Positions 30,711-41,740 of a stretch of DNA of 64,000 bases are shown here, piece after piece. A program made the translations under genes and the position numbers. This DNA comes from Eupeodes corollae (taxonomy: Eukaryota > Arthropoda > Insecta > Diptera > Syrphidae). The stretch's first letter is position 1; each line of letters starts with the position of its first letter. Location of the stretch: contig NC_079149.1 of the NCBI RefSeq assembly GCF_945859685.1, forward strand, positions 84,621,073 to 84,685,072. The letters run 5' to 3'. The notes beneath the pieces were generated by a model. That model made no database searches. It was not told the origin of the DNA and worked only from the letters and a program-made list of their open reading frames with translations.

Positions 30711-32189
30711 CTGTCTTAAATGTTTAAAAATAGCATTTAACTTTAAACAAATTTTATTTCATAAGCTCAAAGCTTTTCTATTTTTCCGTTTAATCTTCTT
30801 TTTTTAATTATAATAACAATCAGACCACATAATTATTAATATAAAATAGTATTAACATTAACTAGAAGTATTTTATAAACGTTGTCAAACGAAAAGTGTT
30901 CTTGAAAGCATTTTAAATTATTTAATTATATTTTTATTATGTTTTTAATGTTTAAGCATGCTAGCGTACAATGATATTTAAAAAACAAAACTAAATATTA
31001 TGCATTTAAGAAAAAAAGTAATTAACAAAGTCATAGAGCTCACACTCATGAGTCAATTAAAATGCCATTAACAGAAAATCTGAAATGTGATTTATGCACT
31101 GAAAATAATAAAAATCTATTTACATGGGCTAAGACTAAGAGTGCTTTTTTAAAGCTATAAGATCGATGAATTTTAAATGAAACATATTTTACAAAGCACT
31201 GCTTTTCATTGAGACATTTTTTACTAGTGTTATTCAAATTGTTATTTTTTGTAATTGTATTAATTTTTTTTATAGAAGTACTTAACAAAATTATTGATGT
31301 AACTTCCATTTGTTAAAGAAAAAAATCAAAATGTATCGGTGCCATCCTGCAAATTAAAGTATAAAAACCATATACAACGAATATACTTTTGTATAATTAC
31401 CATAAAATAAAATGTTCATGTTTGATCTGTTAATTTTAAATAAATTTTTTTATTGTATACAAGCAAATTGTTGCATATTTTTATAATAAAAAATAAAACG
31501 GAAGCTTCTGGTTTGTCCACATTTCTGAGATCTCAAGAGTCTTTTGATTAGGTTCATAATGCAGGAGAAAAGTCTACAAAGAGTCAAATAGCAACTCTTC
31601 ATTCTTAATATACAATCATATTGGTTCGACGGAAAATAACTGCGCTCAAAATGCAAACAAAATAACTTCCTATGGGAAGTTAAAAATCTGCTACTGGGGG
31701 TCTCAGAAATCTGGGTGGCATTTGTCTTATTTAACAAAAAACTTAAAATATATGTGATAAAGTAAAAGAAATGTAAACTTTGTTAAGCATATTAGTGCCT
31801 TATTTTAATTTTAAATCTGGATGTTTTAGATGACATTTTTTTAAACTTTTTTTTTCTTTAATTATGAAAACGGTGCGAGGAAAACTTTTTTTTTATTTTT
31901 TACATTTTACAGTATATATTTTATATTAAAGTAAATATCTTATATAATTTAGAAAAAAAATAAACGAACTGTTTGAAACATTTAAGATTGCTATTTCCTT
32001 TGTTTAAGATTCAGTAATAGCTTCAATTGAAACCTACACACGAATATGCTCGAGACTTTCATATTTTAATTTAGTAACGTTTTCTTCATTGGAGACTTTC
32101 AAATTTTAATTTAGTAACGTTTTCTTTATTGGATATGTTTGATTTTTTAGAAAATATACAAATACTGCCAACCACAAGGATGACGCCGC
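30711..32189. other. AT-rich intergenic stretch
   Basis: No gene or recognised transposon. A 40-bp unit is repeated in tandem at 32052-32131 (listed separately). Confidence 0.6.
32052..32131. repeat. 40-bp tandem duplication
   Basis: GAGACTTTC at 32052 and again at 32092 begins two 40-bp units that differ at two positions; the second ends TTTATTG where the first ends TTCATTG. Confidence 0.9.
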
Positions 32190-32269
32190 AAAAGTGTGTC
32201 TTTACTAACTATTCACTAAATCCATACTAGACAAAACCAACATTAGCTACGACTCCACGTCAAAGCGAC

Positions 32270-33272
32270 AAAGGTCTTTGGACCTTTAAAGCTCAAAGTG
32301 CAGAACACACTCCCAACATTACTAGAGTAACTCTCACTAAACCTTTAAGTAATGTTCTTAAGGAGCCCAACAAGATCATAGTTGCGGTCATTGATAGGAG
32401 CAATATTGATGGCACAATTACCTCTGACCGTTGGCAGATGGTGAAACTGGACCTCTCGGCTGGTTTTCTCAAAGTCATACGAGAGCATCCGGGTCCACCG
32501 CCTTTAACAAGCGATGGGGGTTGACATCAAGGTCATGTCAAACTGATCGTTTGTAACGCTGTCAGCATGCTGGGCGCAGTTTGGCCAGGCGCACAAATGG
32601 AGGTCGTTGCAAAGGAAGATATTCAGCCCTATCAGGAATTCAATCGTAATCGGAAATTTTGACCAATCCCCAAAAACTGTATCATGAAATCCGTTCGTAG
32701 TAGAAAATTTCATACAATTTTGTATTATGAACGGATTTCATGGTTTTCGGGATTCGTAAAAATTTCCGATTACGATGGAATTCATGATAGAGCTGATTCC
32801 TTGCAGGCCGAGAGCTCGCGCATGGATCCCAATAGAACCCTTATATCCAGATGACATACGTGAGATCATTAAAATTAGCAACCTGGACCTAACTTGTCAC
32901 GACTGGAAGATCGCGAAACTGGAGGAGCCATACGGTCTTAATCGAAGAGCGATTATGGTAATTAATAAGGACTCTGTAGCTTCTCTGGCACGAGATAAGA
33001 GAGTGATAAGATACGAGTTCGAGAAAGTTACGCTCCGTATTTATAAAAAAGATGAGGTACACGCTTCATGCGAGCCTTCACATCCCTCTTCGAAACCTGT
33101 GTCGCAAGACGCAGTGGGTCCCAGTGCTAATATCACCTTCCCATCCTTGGATGTGGATGGTCATGTACCTGGGCCCTCTTCTGTCGCAGCACAGTCTTCT
33201 TCCGAACCTTTTCCAGAAGCTGTGTCGCAAGACGTAGGGGGTCCCAGTTCTATCATCCTTGGATGTGGATGA
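32270..33272 (+). pseudogene. LOA/I-like LINE ORF1 (DUF4780-like RNA-binding protein), split by MITE
   Basis: First part (frame open about 32270-32520): NIIVAVIDRS-type sequence, DRWQMVKLDLSAGFLKVIRE and HPGPPPLTSDGG, then a stop, then LIVCNAVSMLGAVWPGAQM and EVVAKEDI. After the MITE the frame continues PCRPRARAWIPIEPLYPDDI, CHDWKIAKLEEPYGLNRRAI and VTLRIYKK. This is the order of the DUF4780 domain of insect LINE ORF1 proteins (family knowledge). After the domain a Ser/Pro-rich segment follows, containing two copies of a unit around VSQDAVGPS and VSQDVGGPS. Likely chaperones LINE RNA; dead here. Confidence 0.7.
32624..32795. mobile_element. 172-bp palindromic MITE inside LINE ORF1
   Basis: Starts CAGCCCTATCAGGAATTC and ends with its imperfect inverse (GAATTCATGATAGAGCTG). 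The two arms are complementary over about 65 bp, including CGTAATCGGAAATTTT and ATGAAATCCGTTC. ATT at 32621-32623 and 32796-32798 is the target-site duplication: removing the element plus one ATT restores the ORF1 frame (EDI to PCRPRA). Termini resemble those of the Harbinger element at 36712. Confidence 0.88.
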
Positions 33273-36200
33273 GAAATTAGCAGGGCTCACAGTCTTCTAC
33301 TGGAAAAGTTTATCCTTAATGGAGACCGATTACTTTTTTAGACAAAGCTCTCCCCAGTGAGGAAGAAGATGAACTGGTAGGTTCCTCTTCGTCTGATCTG
33401 GATTAGCCTGATTTAACAGTGCTGGAGTTGTAGCCAAAATGCTGCAAAGACTACAGATTAATCTCCAACACTCTATAAAGGCTTCGGCCTCTCTTCTTCT
33501 CCGAATGTCAAAAACTGGAGAAGATGTCGTTCTCATCCAAGAGCCCTGTATTGTGAAATCCCTGGTTTGAGGATTGAGAACTCCTGGCTTCTACGAATTA
33601 TATGTAACAGGAAAAGGTAACCCAAGGTCCTTCTACTTCCTGATTTCAGTGATAAAGACGTCTTCACAGCCAGTATGGTAATAGACAACCATGCTACTGG
33701 CTGGTATCAGCGTATTTTTGCCACGACCACCAGGGCCCACTGCCTTGGTACCATTCTAGAGAAGACGATCGCTAAATCAACAAGACTTAAAACTAACTTA
33801 ATTATCGGTTGTGACGCCAATGCGCACCATACTACGTAAGGTAGCACCGATATCAATGATAGAGGTGGGTCTCTTTTTCATTATATATTAAAAACTAATC
33901 TGGTAGTAAGTAATGTAGGTAGTAAACCAACCTTCGTAACTAAAAATCGACAAGAAGTATTAGATATGACTCTTCTCTCAAATAAAATATTGAAATGGAG
34001 AGTATCAAAGAAGCACTCGTTCTCCGATCATAGATACATCCAATTCACACTCCCCAAAACCGATATAATTCCGGAATTATAGGAAAACAAATTGGCCAAA
34101 ATATAGGGCGACTCTGAATAGTCTGATTAAACTAGAACTTTCTGAGTCGCCCTTGTGCGCTCTTAAACTCGATCAAAAAGTTGATGAGCTTACAGCAGCA
34201 CTCAATAAAGCCATGGAAACTGCCTGCCACCTCACTACAGTGCGGGGAAAGAAGAAACCATATTGGTGGGCTGCTGAACTAGAACACTCCGGAAAGGTTG
34301 TAGAAGGCTTTTCAATCGTTCAAAAAATACTAGACACCCCCAAGATTGGGGCTCCTATAAGGAATCTTTCAAAAAATATAAAAAAGAATTGAGAATAGCC
34401 AAAAGATCCTCATGGAGATTTTTCTGTAGCTCAATAGAAAAATCTTCGGAGGCATCAAGGATAAGGAAGATTCTCTCGACAAATCCAAACATGCCTAGTT
34501 GTCTTACATGGACTAACTTTTGCGAAAAAACGCTAAACCTGCTATTAGTCACCCACTTCCCAGATAGCTCCAAATCCGTTAATACAACAAACTGTCCTGG
34601 GTTGGGTATTAACTTAACTTTTCCTTAGGGTCTTGTTAAAAAAGAAAAAATGACGGGCTCTGAATAGTATCGAACCTTATAAATCTCCAGGTCCAGATCA
34701 AATCATGCCAGCTGAGCTACAACTTACCATTGACATAACTTTGCCCATCATTGAGATGATCTTTAAAAGTTGTCTAGATCTGGTCTAAATAGCTCATCGA
34801 TGGAGAGAAGTAAAGGTAGTTTTTATTTCCAAGGCGGGCAAATGCTCTCATGTCAACCCCAAAGATCATCATTCATTCTCAAAACATTGGAACGATTGAT
34901 TGATATCCATGTACGTAATAGCATTGGTAAGGGAAATCGGTAGAAACAGCCTTGCACACTCTGGTAAGAACTATCGAATACTCCCTAGAGAAAAAGGAAT
35001 ACACTATGGTGGCCTTCTTGGATATTGAGGGCGCTTTCAACAACGTTGACACATCCGCTATCACTTCTGCTATGACGACCTTAAACGTCGAATACTCAAA
35101 CTGTGAGTTGATTAATCTAACGCTAAAGAGCAGGATCATCAACTCTAAGATGGGGGATTTTTATACGAAAAGGTCTGTCTGTAGAGGCACTCCGCAAGGT
35201 GGTGTTCTGTGCCCCCTCCTGTGGAACATAGTGGTTAACGAACTACTTACATATATCCCTTGAGAGGGAAGGCTACGGAGTGGTTGCGTAAGCTGATGAT
35301 GTTGCTACGCCGTCACAGGAAAACATCATAATACAATGAGAGACCTCCTCTAAAACGCACTTAATATACTCGCTAGATTTGCTAATCACTGCGGACTTAG
35401 TATTAATCCTCAGACCTCGTCCTTTTTACACGGAAATACAATTTCCCAGTAATTGTACCTCCTTCAATAAAAGGTGTACCACTAATTTTTACCAATGAAG
35501 CCAAATATCTTGGTCTGGTATTGGACAAAAAATTAAGTTGGAAATCTAATATACAGGAAAGAGTTAAAAAAGCTACAGCAGCTTTCTTCACTTGCAAGAA
35601 AGCCATAGAAAGCAAATGGGGATTTCAACCTCCCATAAAGTGGCAGCGAGTACAGCTATAAGACTCAGCGCCTCATCTCAATGGACCAACAATAATGTGG
35701 GGCACTCCATCTTTCTAACCTCTTCGGTTCTATATCAAAGTACATAGACAACAATATTCCATAACCCTAATTTGGAAAAAACTTCAAGGTATCCATTTCA
35801 ACCAGAGATGAATGGGAAGACAAATAGGTACTCCTGGATGACAAAAGCATTTATTTTTACATCGATGGATCCAAGCCAAATGAGAGAGTGTACTCAGAAA
35901 ATCTTAATCTAAGCATCTCTTTCCAATCGTTGTACCGTCTGCCAAGCTAACATTTTAGCGATCAAAGAGGTTCTCTCCTGGCTTAGAGAAAACGTGATAT
36001 CAGTATCATCTTTGACAGTAAAGCTGCTATTAAATCTCTTGATGGTGTCTCAACTAAATCTCAAACGGCCCTTGATTGTCGATCGTCTCTTATGGAGATG
36101 GCGCAGCAATTTAACATTCACCTCTTTTGGGTGCGGGTCACAGAGACATCACAGGAAATTGTAGAGCCGATGAACTCGCTAAAAATTTAACCGTCATACA

Positions 36201-36711
36201 TATTTTACCCGAAATGGAGAAGATAGGTACACCGTTAGCTGCATGTAAACTTCTGCTAAAGAAACAGCTCTTACGATAACAAACTCTAGGTGGCACAATT
36301 TACAAACGTCCGCAGCCACAAAACTTATATGGCCTTCACTCCACCTAAAGCACTCTAAAGACTTGTTATCTCAAAGCAGACTTCATATTAGCTCCCTAAT
36401 AGGTGTCCTTCCGGGACACTATCTTATAGGCAGACACGCAATACGACTTGGTGTAGCCTCAAATGACTTCTGTAGGAGCTGTATGGACAAAGAAGAAGAG
36501 GAAACAATCTCTCACCACCACTGCACTTGCCCTGCTCTTTCACTCAGCAAAATTCATCTGGGGGACTACTCTTTTGATAATCCCAGTGAACTAGCTAAAA
36601 AGGATATCAAATATCTTCTTCGCTTTATAAAAAGCTCAAAATCGTTAGACTAGTAAGAAGTAATTCTCTAGATTCATGTGGTATCACAATGGGCCTTTCC
36701 TTTTAGCCTAA

Positions 36712-38409
36712 CAGCCCTATTACGGTTGTCAATTATCAATACGATAGTTGACATTTTTCAATGAAATTGATGAATTGGTATTATCGTTGTCAGCAATCAA
36801 AATTTTTGATAAACTGTAACGCTGTTCAGAAATTGGCAGCCTTATTGCCAATTGAAACATTTTGTCAATTAATTGATAAATTGGTATTATGAACGCGAGT
36901 TGATCATTTTTTGATCCATTGTGAACAAAGATCAAAAATCTATTGTGAATAGTGCCTATTTAATTGAATTGAATGATGTGTCTGCAGAATCTATAGCAAT
37001 ATCAATGGTTTCAACAATACTTTCGGGTTCTTCTGCTACCAATTCACGGTTTTCCACTCTATACTTGATACAAATATTGTGCAGAGCTGCACATACAGTT
37101 ATGATTTGCGTTGCCTTTTTGGAAGTACAGTGTAGTTCTCGTGCTAGAAGGGTGCATTTAAATCTGCTTTTTAACAAGCCAATCGTTCGCTCAATGATAT
37201 TGCGACCCTGTTCATGCTTTTTGTTGAAATTTGCCCGAACTGAACTTTCTTCGGCATTGCCCCTCCGTCTCCTATAGCATGTGCGTACAGATACAATGTA
37301 ATTACAAATTAATATGAATCATAATTTTTACCAAGAATCCGAAAGTCAGTACGGCCACTACGGTAGTCCTCCTCTAATTTTGCTATCAACGAGGACATAT
37401 TCCATATATTGGCATCGTGTGACGATCCTGGATTTTTCGCATTAATATACCTAATGCACATTAAGTGGTCACACCCCTTTAACACAGAACTGGAAGTTAG
37501 TAGAATACCTACTGAAATGAAGGAAAACTTACAAGCATAGTATTGATGCTATAGAATCCTTTCCTGTTGTAGTATACATGTCTAAGATCTTTATTCGGAC
37601 CAATAATTTTGATATGAGTCCCGTCCATAGCACCAATAACATTTGGAATACCGCTCTTTTGAAAAAATTATATCTTGGCTTGACGTTCTTCTTCTTGTGA
37701 ATAGTTACATTTTATCCATTTAGGACAAATATTTGTTTCCAAGACATTTAAAAATTCTTTCAAAACAACTGAAACCGTTGGTTTCGCCATACCAATGTTA
37801 AAATCGTTCCCAACACTCAACTGGTAGCTTCCTTGCGCAAGGAGTCTTAAGACAGCTGCAAATTGTAGCATGTTTGGGATGGATTGTTGTCTTTTCGTTG
37901 GTTTTAACTCGTCGTGAATATCTAAAAATACATTAAGGAAGGCTTCTTTCGAAAGTCTAAAGTTTTGAATGAATCTAAAAGTGAGCCAATTTAGATTTTG
38001 TAATGTAACTAAAAAAGATCTTTTATCTACATACATATCTATGTTCAGCCAAATCCATCGGATTTGAAGCATCGCGTAGTTTTCTTCGAATCTTTGCTTG
38101 CTCCAAAGTATTTTCTTCTTCAATTTCATTTCCACCGAAAAATAGTTCAATAGTAGACATGCTTTTGGCTTTCGCGATCCGTAAAATATTTTATCAACAA
38201 GGAATTTGTGATTGACTGAAAATTTGATAATTAACAAATATTTTGACAACCATAATACCAAGACTGTCAATTTGAATCATTCACAATAGATCTAATTTCT
38301 GAAGAGCGTTCACAGTTTATCAAAAATTTTGATTGCTGACAACCAATTCATCAATTTCATTGAAAAATGTCAACTATCGTATTGATCATTGACAACCGTA
38401 ATAGGGCTG
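36712..38409 (-). mobile_element. Harbinger-type DNA transposon 1 (1.7 kb)
   Basis: Terminal inverted repeats of about 105-120 bp: CAGCCCTATTACGGTTGTCA at 36712 and its inverse at the right end (TGACAACCGTAATAGGGCTG, 38390-38409), with a small indel inside. The minus strand carries a degraded Harbinger transposase. No second (SANT/Myb-like) ORF is present. Flanks TAA and ATT do not give a clean target-site duplication. Confidence 0.88.
36956..38270 (-). pseudogene. Harbinger transposase (PIF/HARBI1-like), internally deleted
   Basis: Minus strand. The N-terminal part 38270-37668 is open for 200 codons (RFIQNFRLSKEAFLNVFLDI, LQFAAVLRLLAQGSYQLSVG). After a stop, GIPNVIGAMDGTHIKIIGPN (first Asp) and YYNRKGFYSIN; after a likely intron, NAKNPGSSHDANIWNMSSLI (second Asp); then NFNKKHEQGRNIIERTIGLL (Glu) and CAALHNICIKYR to a stop near 36956. 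The three DDE acidic residues are visible, but the DSGY...TP segment between the second Asp and the Glu is missing. Close to host HARBI1 in fold; here it is clearly part of a TIR-bounded element. Confidence 0.82.
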
Positions 38410-38451
38410 ATTGTTACGTATCAAGTTGATAGCCATAATTGGGCTAGCAGA
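38410..38451. repeat. Second Harbinger-like terminus, partial
   Basis: The reverse complement begins CTAGCCCAATTATGGCTATC and continues AACTTGATACG, resembling the Harbinger 1 terminus (CAGCCCTATTACGGTTGTC...ATCAATACG). It lies directly outside the right terminus of Harbinger 1 and in the same orientation. Confidence 0.45.
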
Positions 38452-38667
38452 CTTCATCTGGGAGACTACCTTTTTGATGATCACAGTGAACCAGCAAATA
38501 AGGATATCAAATATATTCTTCGCTTTATAAAAAGCTCAAAATGGTTCAACTATTAAGAAGTAATTCTCTAGATTCATCTGATATCACAATGGGCCTTTTC
38601 TTTTCGCCTAAGTGTGTAGATTTTGTATCCGCAGCCACTTTAACCTAACCTAACCTAACCTAACGGT
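38452..38667 (+). mobile_element. LOA/I-like LINE copy v, 3' end fragment
   Basis: Matches 36548-36711 of copy iv (TTCATCTGGGAGACTAC, GATATCAAATAT, CGCTTTATAAAAAGCTCAAA) and continues to the 3' end, GCAGCCACTTTAACCTAA followed by (CCTAA)n. It overlaps copy iv in content, so it is not simply the displaced end of that copy. Confidence 0.75.
38641..38664 (+). repeat. (CCTAA)n tail of LOA/I-like LINE
   Basis: About five CCTAA/TAACC pentamers in a row at the LINE 3' end; shorter runs end the other copies (19427-19440, 23521-23531 inverted, 29323-29332 inverted). Confidence 0.85.
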
Positions 38668-39139
38668 ATGTGACGTCCCAGTCTGGATCTGCTCTTGAAA
38701 ACAGCAATGCAGTCAATCCCCAAAAAACAAAGGCGAACCTTCAAATAAATATTAAACCAAAAATAAACACAAATATTTTGCTCATTTATTTAGCTGTGTA
38801 ACAACACCAATCAGCTTTAAAAATCAATACATGATAATTATCCTGGATTCTGGAATAATATTAAGGTACAACATAGGTCGACATCGACATGCAATCACAA
38901 AAGGTAAACAAATATGAATTACATAATTCTGGTGCATTTAGGTCCACAATCAGCTTTATCAAGAACCGATTTACTGCCTTCAAATCACTGAAAATATCTC
39001 TCTCCGAGTTTAATTTCGTGTGTCCAATTTCCAGCCCACAAATTTGTTGGGTAGGAAAAGTTGTGATGGAGAAACAAAGCAGGAAGTTCAAATTCGCGAT
39101 AGAGCTGAATATATAGGCAAATTTACATCTCAATTTTGT

Positions 39140-39941
39140 CTAGAACTTAATTTTCAGCTTTGAGGTTTTTGGAACGTTTCTTATAGTTAATGATATTCGG
39201 GTCTTTCTGGTCATCTTATCGCCCATCTTATAAGCGGCTTCGCAGTTCTCGAAATTGCAAACTCGATCACAGAGTGTGTCCTCGCTGCACTCGTTAATGG
39301 CATGCAGGTAATCCGAGTAGAGGGTGTCTTTCAAAATAAGCAAGGATCGTGGTTCAAGCAACAGTTTATATCGGATGTCCTTTGGAGTTGGAGCTTCATC
39401 AGTTTCCACGCCAGATTTTTGGCGTTCTGTGAACTCGAGAATTGTGTGCGAACCACATGACAGTGTAGTGATAATTGGATGAAACAACGGACCATCGGTG
39501 TGTGGCATGATTCCCTGTCCAGCGAGGTATTCATTTACAAGAACATGATTCGCCTTCTCTGATTCGAAAATACCTACAATGGGTTTCAATTACAGAATAG
39601 AATAGAAATAATTTTCTTTGTCGCGGTACGCACCCAAATTATTGATTTTGTCGACGTACGCCTGCAGCCATGCAGGAATTTCTTCAGATATCATTCCGTT
39701 TGGGTGTGGTATGCCACCGTAATTGATAAGGCGACGATTAAGTAGTTGCGTCCATTTGGGCTTGGGTGTTTTTTCTATTTGTGTTAAAATCCGCTCTTCC
39801 TCCTCGAAGGTGATAAAATTTGGAATGTACATTGCTGTTGGTGGGCACTAAAAAATACAAAGTTTGAGTTAATTTTGATTGATGGATAAAAATGTTTGGT
39901 TTAAATTTAACCTTTCGGACTAAGAAGTTTGTGAAATCCAT
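39140..39941 (-). CDS. ALKBH6: AlkB-family Fe(II)/2-oxoglutarate dioxygenase, ALKBH6 type
   Basis: Three exons on the minus strand: 39941-39912, 39847-39634, 39573-39140, joined in frame to about 225 codons, close to the ALKBH6 length. MDFTNFLVRK starts exon 1. Then come PKPKWTQLLNRRLINYGGIP, NHVLVNEYLAGQGIMPHTDG (the HxD iron ligands), GSHTILEF, LLLEPRSLLILKD, YLHAINE (second His) and RISLTIRNV (2-oxoglutarate-binding Arg). Family members are non-haem dioxygenases acting on alkylated nucleic acids or other substrates; the ALKBH6 substrate is poorly defined. Donor GTGCGT and 60-bp second intron; donor GTTAAA of the first intron is weak, but the join RK-CPPTAMYIPNF fits the family. No defects seen. 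Confidence 0.9.
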
Positions 39942-40609
39942 TATTTTGATTAGATAAAAACGTTTCCTATTTCTTGAATGATGTATAATTGAAAATGAAA
40001 TGTAAACAATTTAACTGCCTTTTCTGTTTCTTTTGATATCTGGTTGGAATAAATGTCCTTGCATATTAAAATTAAATTATTCGTGTAATAAAAATGCAAT
40101 TGCTTGAATGACAAATGAAGCTACCGTTTTGACATCTGACGTGAACGCAACGATAATTGATTAATAACGTATCGTAACGCATGGCTTGCATGCTTTTCAA
40201 AAATGGCAACGTTCAACACTTAGTTATATTTTTCTTTATTATTAGGGCGATTTATAGAACGTTTTAGAGTTCTGCACATGCTCAACTTTTAGTTGCTGAC
40301 GGTTCATTATCATAGACAGATAGTCTTGTGTTAAAAAAGAGTTCTTACAAGGCAACTATGTTTAAGTTGTACAGAGTTGTTAGTTGATCACTGAACTAAC
40401 TTACTGACACCTCCAAGCAACTTTTAGTAGCTTGTCTTCACTCAAGCATTTTTAGTAAAGTTTTACAACTAAAAAAGAGGCTGATAACTTCCTCATTCGA
40501 TTTGTCTTGCTTAAAAGTTTGTGGGTTTTCGTGTTAAGTTAAAAAAGTTGTCAGCTAAATTATTCTTAAAAATTTCTAAATTACCAACAATATTTTTCAT
40601 TTTATAAAC
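39942..40609. other. Intergenic stretch upstream of the AlkB-like gene
   Basis: Presumably contains the promoter of the minus-strand gene. No core promoter element could be assigned. GGGCGATTTATAGAAC at about 40246 faintly resembles the end of Harbinger 2; no partner end was found. Confidence 0.4.
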
Positions 40610-41165
40610 TTATTTTATTTCAAAATTGGATTTTTATAAGAAAATTACTGAATATAAAAAACAAAGTTTTCTGTAAAATAAAACCCAATATTTTTAATTT
40701 TTGAAAAGCTATTTGAGTCAAAAGTAAATTTTTACGATGTTTTAGTTTAGTTTTTTTTATTTTTTGTAATAAAACGGTCAATTCGATTGGTTAATTTTAT
40801 TTGGGTATTTAATTTTTATAAAAAAAAAAACTGTCAATTGGATTTTTCTCAAAATTATAACAGATGTTGAAAACGTTTTTCTTCGTTGCACAAAATTGTT
40901 TTGGAGATGAAATCGTTTTTCATTCTTACAATTTTCGAGTTGACAATTTGTTTTCAGTTTTTCGAAATTATAAAAAAACCGTTAACTGGATTTTTTTCCA
41001 AAAATATATTTGTTTAGTATCACCTAACAATATATTATATAAAATTTAATTAAAGTCTATAGCGTTATTTGTTCGTGAGATATTTAGGGTCAACTAATTT
41101 TTTCACCTTTTTTTAAACTGCTATGGTAAAAAAAACCACCAACGCAATTTTTTTTGAGAGCCCTT
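40610..41165 (+). repeat. Unclassified repeat X, copy 2, left part
   Basis: Matches 56056-56400 closely: AGATGTTGAAAACG-type start, TTGCACAAAATTGTTTTGGAGAT, CAATATATTATATAAAATTT, AAACTGCTATGGTAAAAAAA and TGAGAGCCCT. A SINE is inserted at about 41166; the repeat resumes after 41472. Confidence 0.75.
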
Positions 41166-41472
41166 TCTGCACCTTTTGTAGTACCCGTGGCATAATGGTT
41201 AGTGCGATGGACTGTCATGTGAGAAGTCTTGCTTTCGATCCCTGCCTATGCCACCTAAAGTTTTTTTCACGGGTACTACCTCTTGCGAGGAATTGACAAA
41301 TGCTCCAAGAGTAATTCTTGTCATGAAAAGTGCTGTCTCAAATTTGCATTCGGATTCGGCTTAAAATTGTAGGTCCCTTAAATCCCAGAAAACAGTACCC
41401 GCACACAGGAATGGTTGAAAGTTGTAAGTTCTTGAACGGACTGTTGCGCTACCCAATTTATTTATTTATTTA
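41166..41472 (+). mobile_element. tRNA-derived SINE
   Basis: The head at 41177-41246 is tRNA-like: GTGGCAT and ATGCCAC pair as acceptor arms, TGGCATAATGG is a good A box, GCTTTCGATCCC a passable B box, and the anticodon-loop region reads ACTGTCATG. The body continues for about 200 bp and ends GCGCTACCCAATTTATTTATTTATTTA, an (ATTT)n-type tail. ACCTTTT flanks both ends (about 41159 and 41473). The insertion splits repeat X: the sequence on either side is contiguous in copy 3. Confidence 0.8.
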
Positions 41473-41665
41473 CCTTTTTTCATTATTATCTGTATAACAA
41501 AATTTATTTGAAGTCGATATCTCTTCTGGTTCTTGAGCTATGGACGACGAAAAAACGTTGCAAACGTACGTACATACGCACAGACATCTTTCCAAATATT
41601 ATTTATTTCGACTTTAGGGACCTTGAAACTTCGAGAAATGTTAACATTTCCAATTCGACAAATCT
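41473..41665 (+). repeat. Repeat X, copy 2, right part
   Basis: TTATTTGAAGTCGATATCTC, TTCTTGAGCTATGGACGACG and GACATCTTTC match 56415-56600. It ends where AATTCGACAAATCTATCGG diverges from copy 3. Confidence 0.75.
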
Positions 41666-41740
41666 ATCGGAAGTTAAAAATAAATTGATTGAGCTACCAC
41701 AAAGTTGGAATTGCACTAAATTCTCGTTGGTGTTAACGCT

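Larger units (their letters stand above)
32190..36711 (+). mobile_element. LOA/I-like LINE copy iv, long
   Basis: Plus strand in order: ORF1 domain (32270-33240, split by a 172-bp MITE), endonuclease (about 33450-34080: LIIGCDANAHHTT-like, KKHSFSDHRYIQFTL), RT (about 34150-35290: TMVAFLDIEGAFNNVDTSA, GTPQGGVLCPLLWNIVVNEL, and a decayed YADD near 35290), C-terminal region (35460-35770), RNase H (35850-36180), and the Cys-rich end (36363-36653: HISSLIGVLPGHYLIGRHAI, CRSCMDKEEEETISH). It is cut off at 36711 by a Harbinger element. Many stops and frameshifts; inactive. Confidence 0.85.

Noticed and set aside
37668..38270. A domesticated host HARBI1 gene
   Set aside because: The frame is bounded by long terminal inverted repeats of one element and is broken by stops and a deletion.
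38641..38664. An interstitial telomere repeat tract
   Set aside because: It directly follows the 3' end of a LINE and shorter runs follow sibling copies, so it is the element's tail.
41177..41246. A possible functional tRNA-Asp gene
   Set aside because: The acceptor arms pair, but the anticodon stem and T arm are poor, and the sequence continues directly into a SINE body with an ATTT-type tail and flanking duplication.
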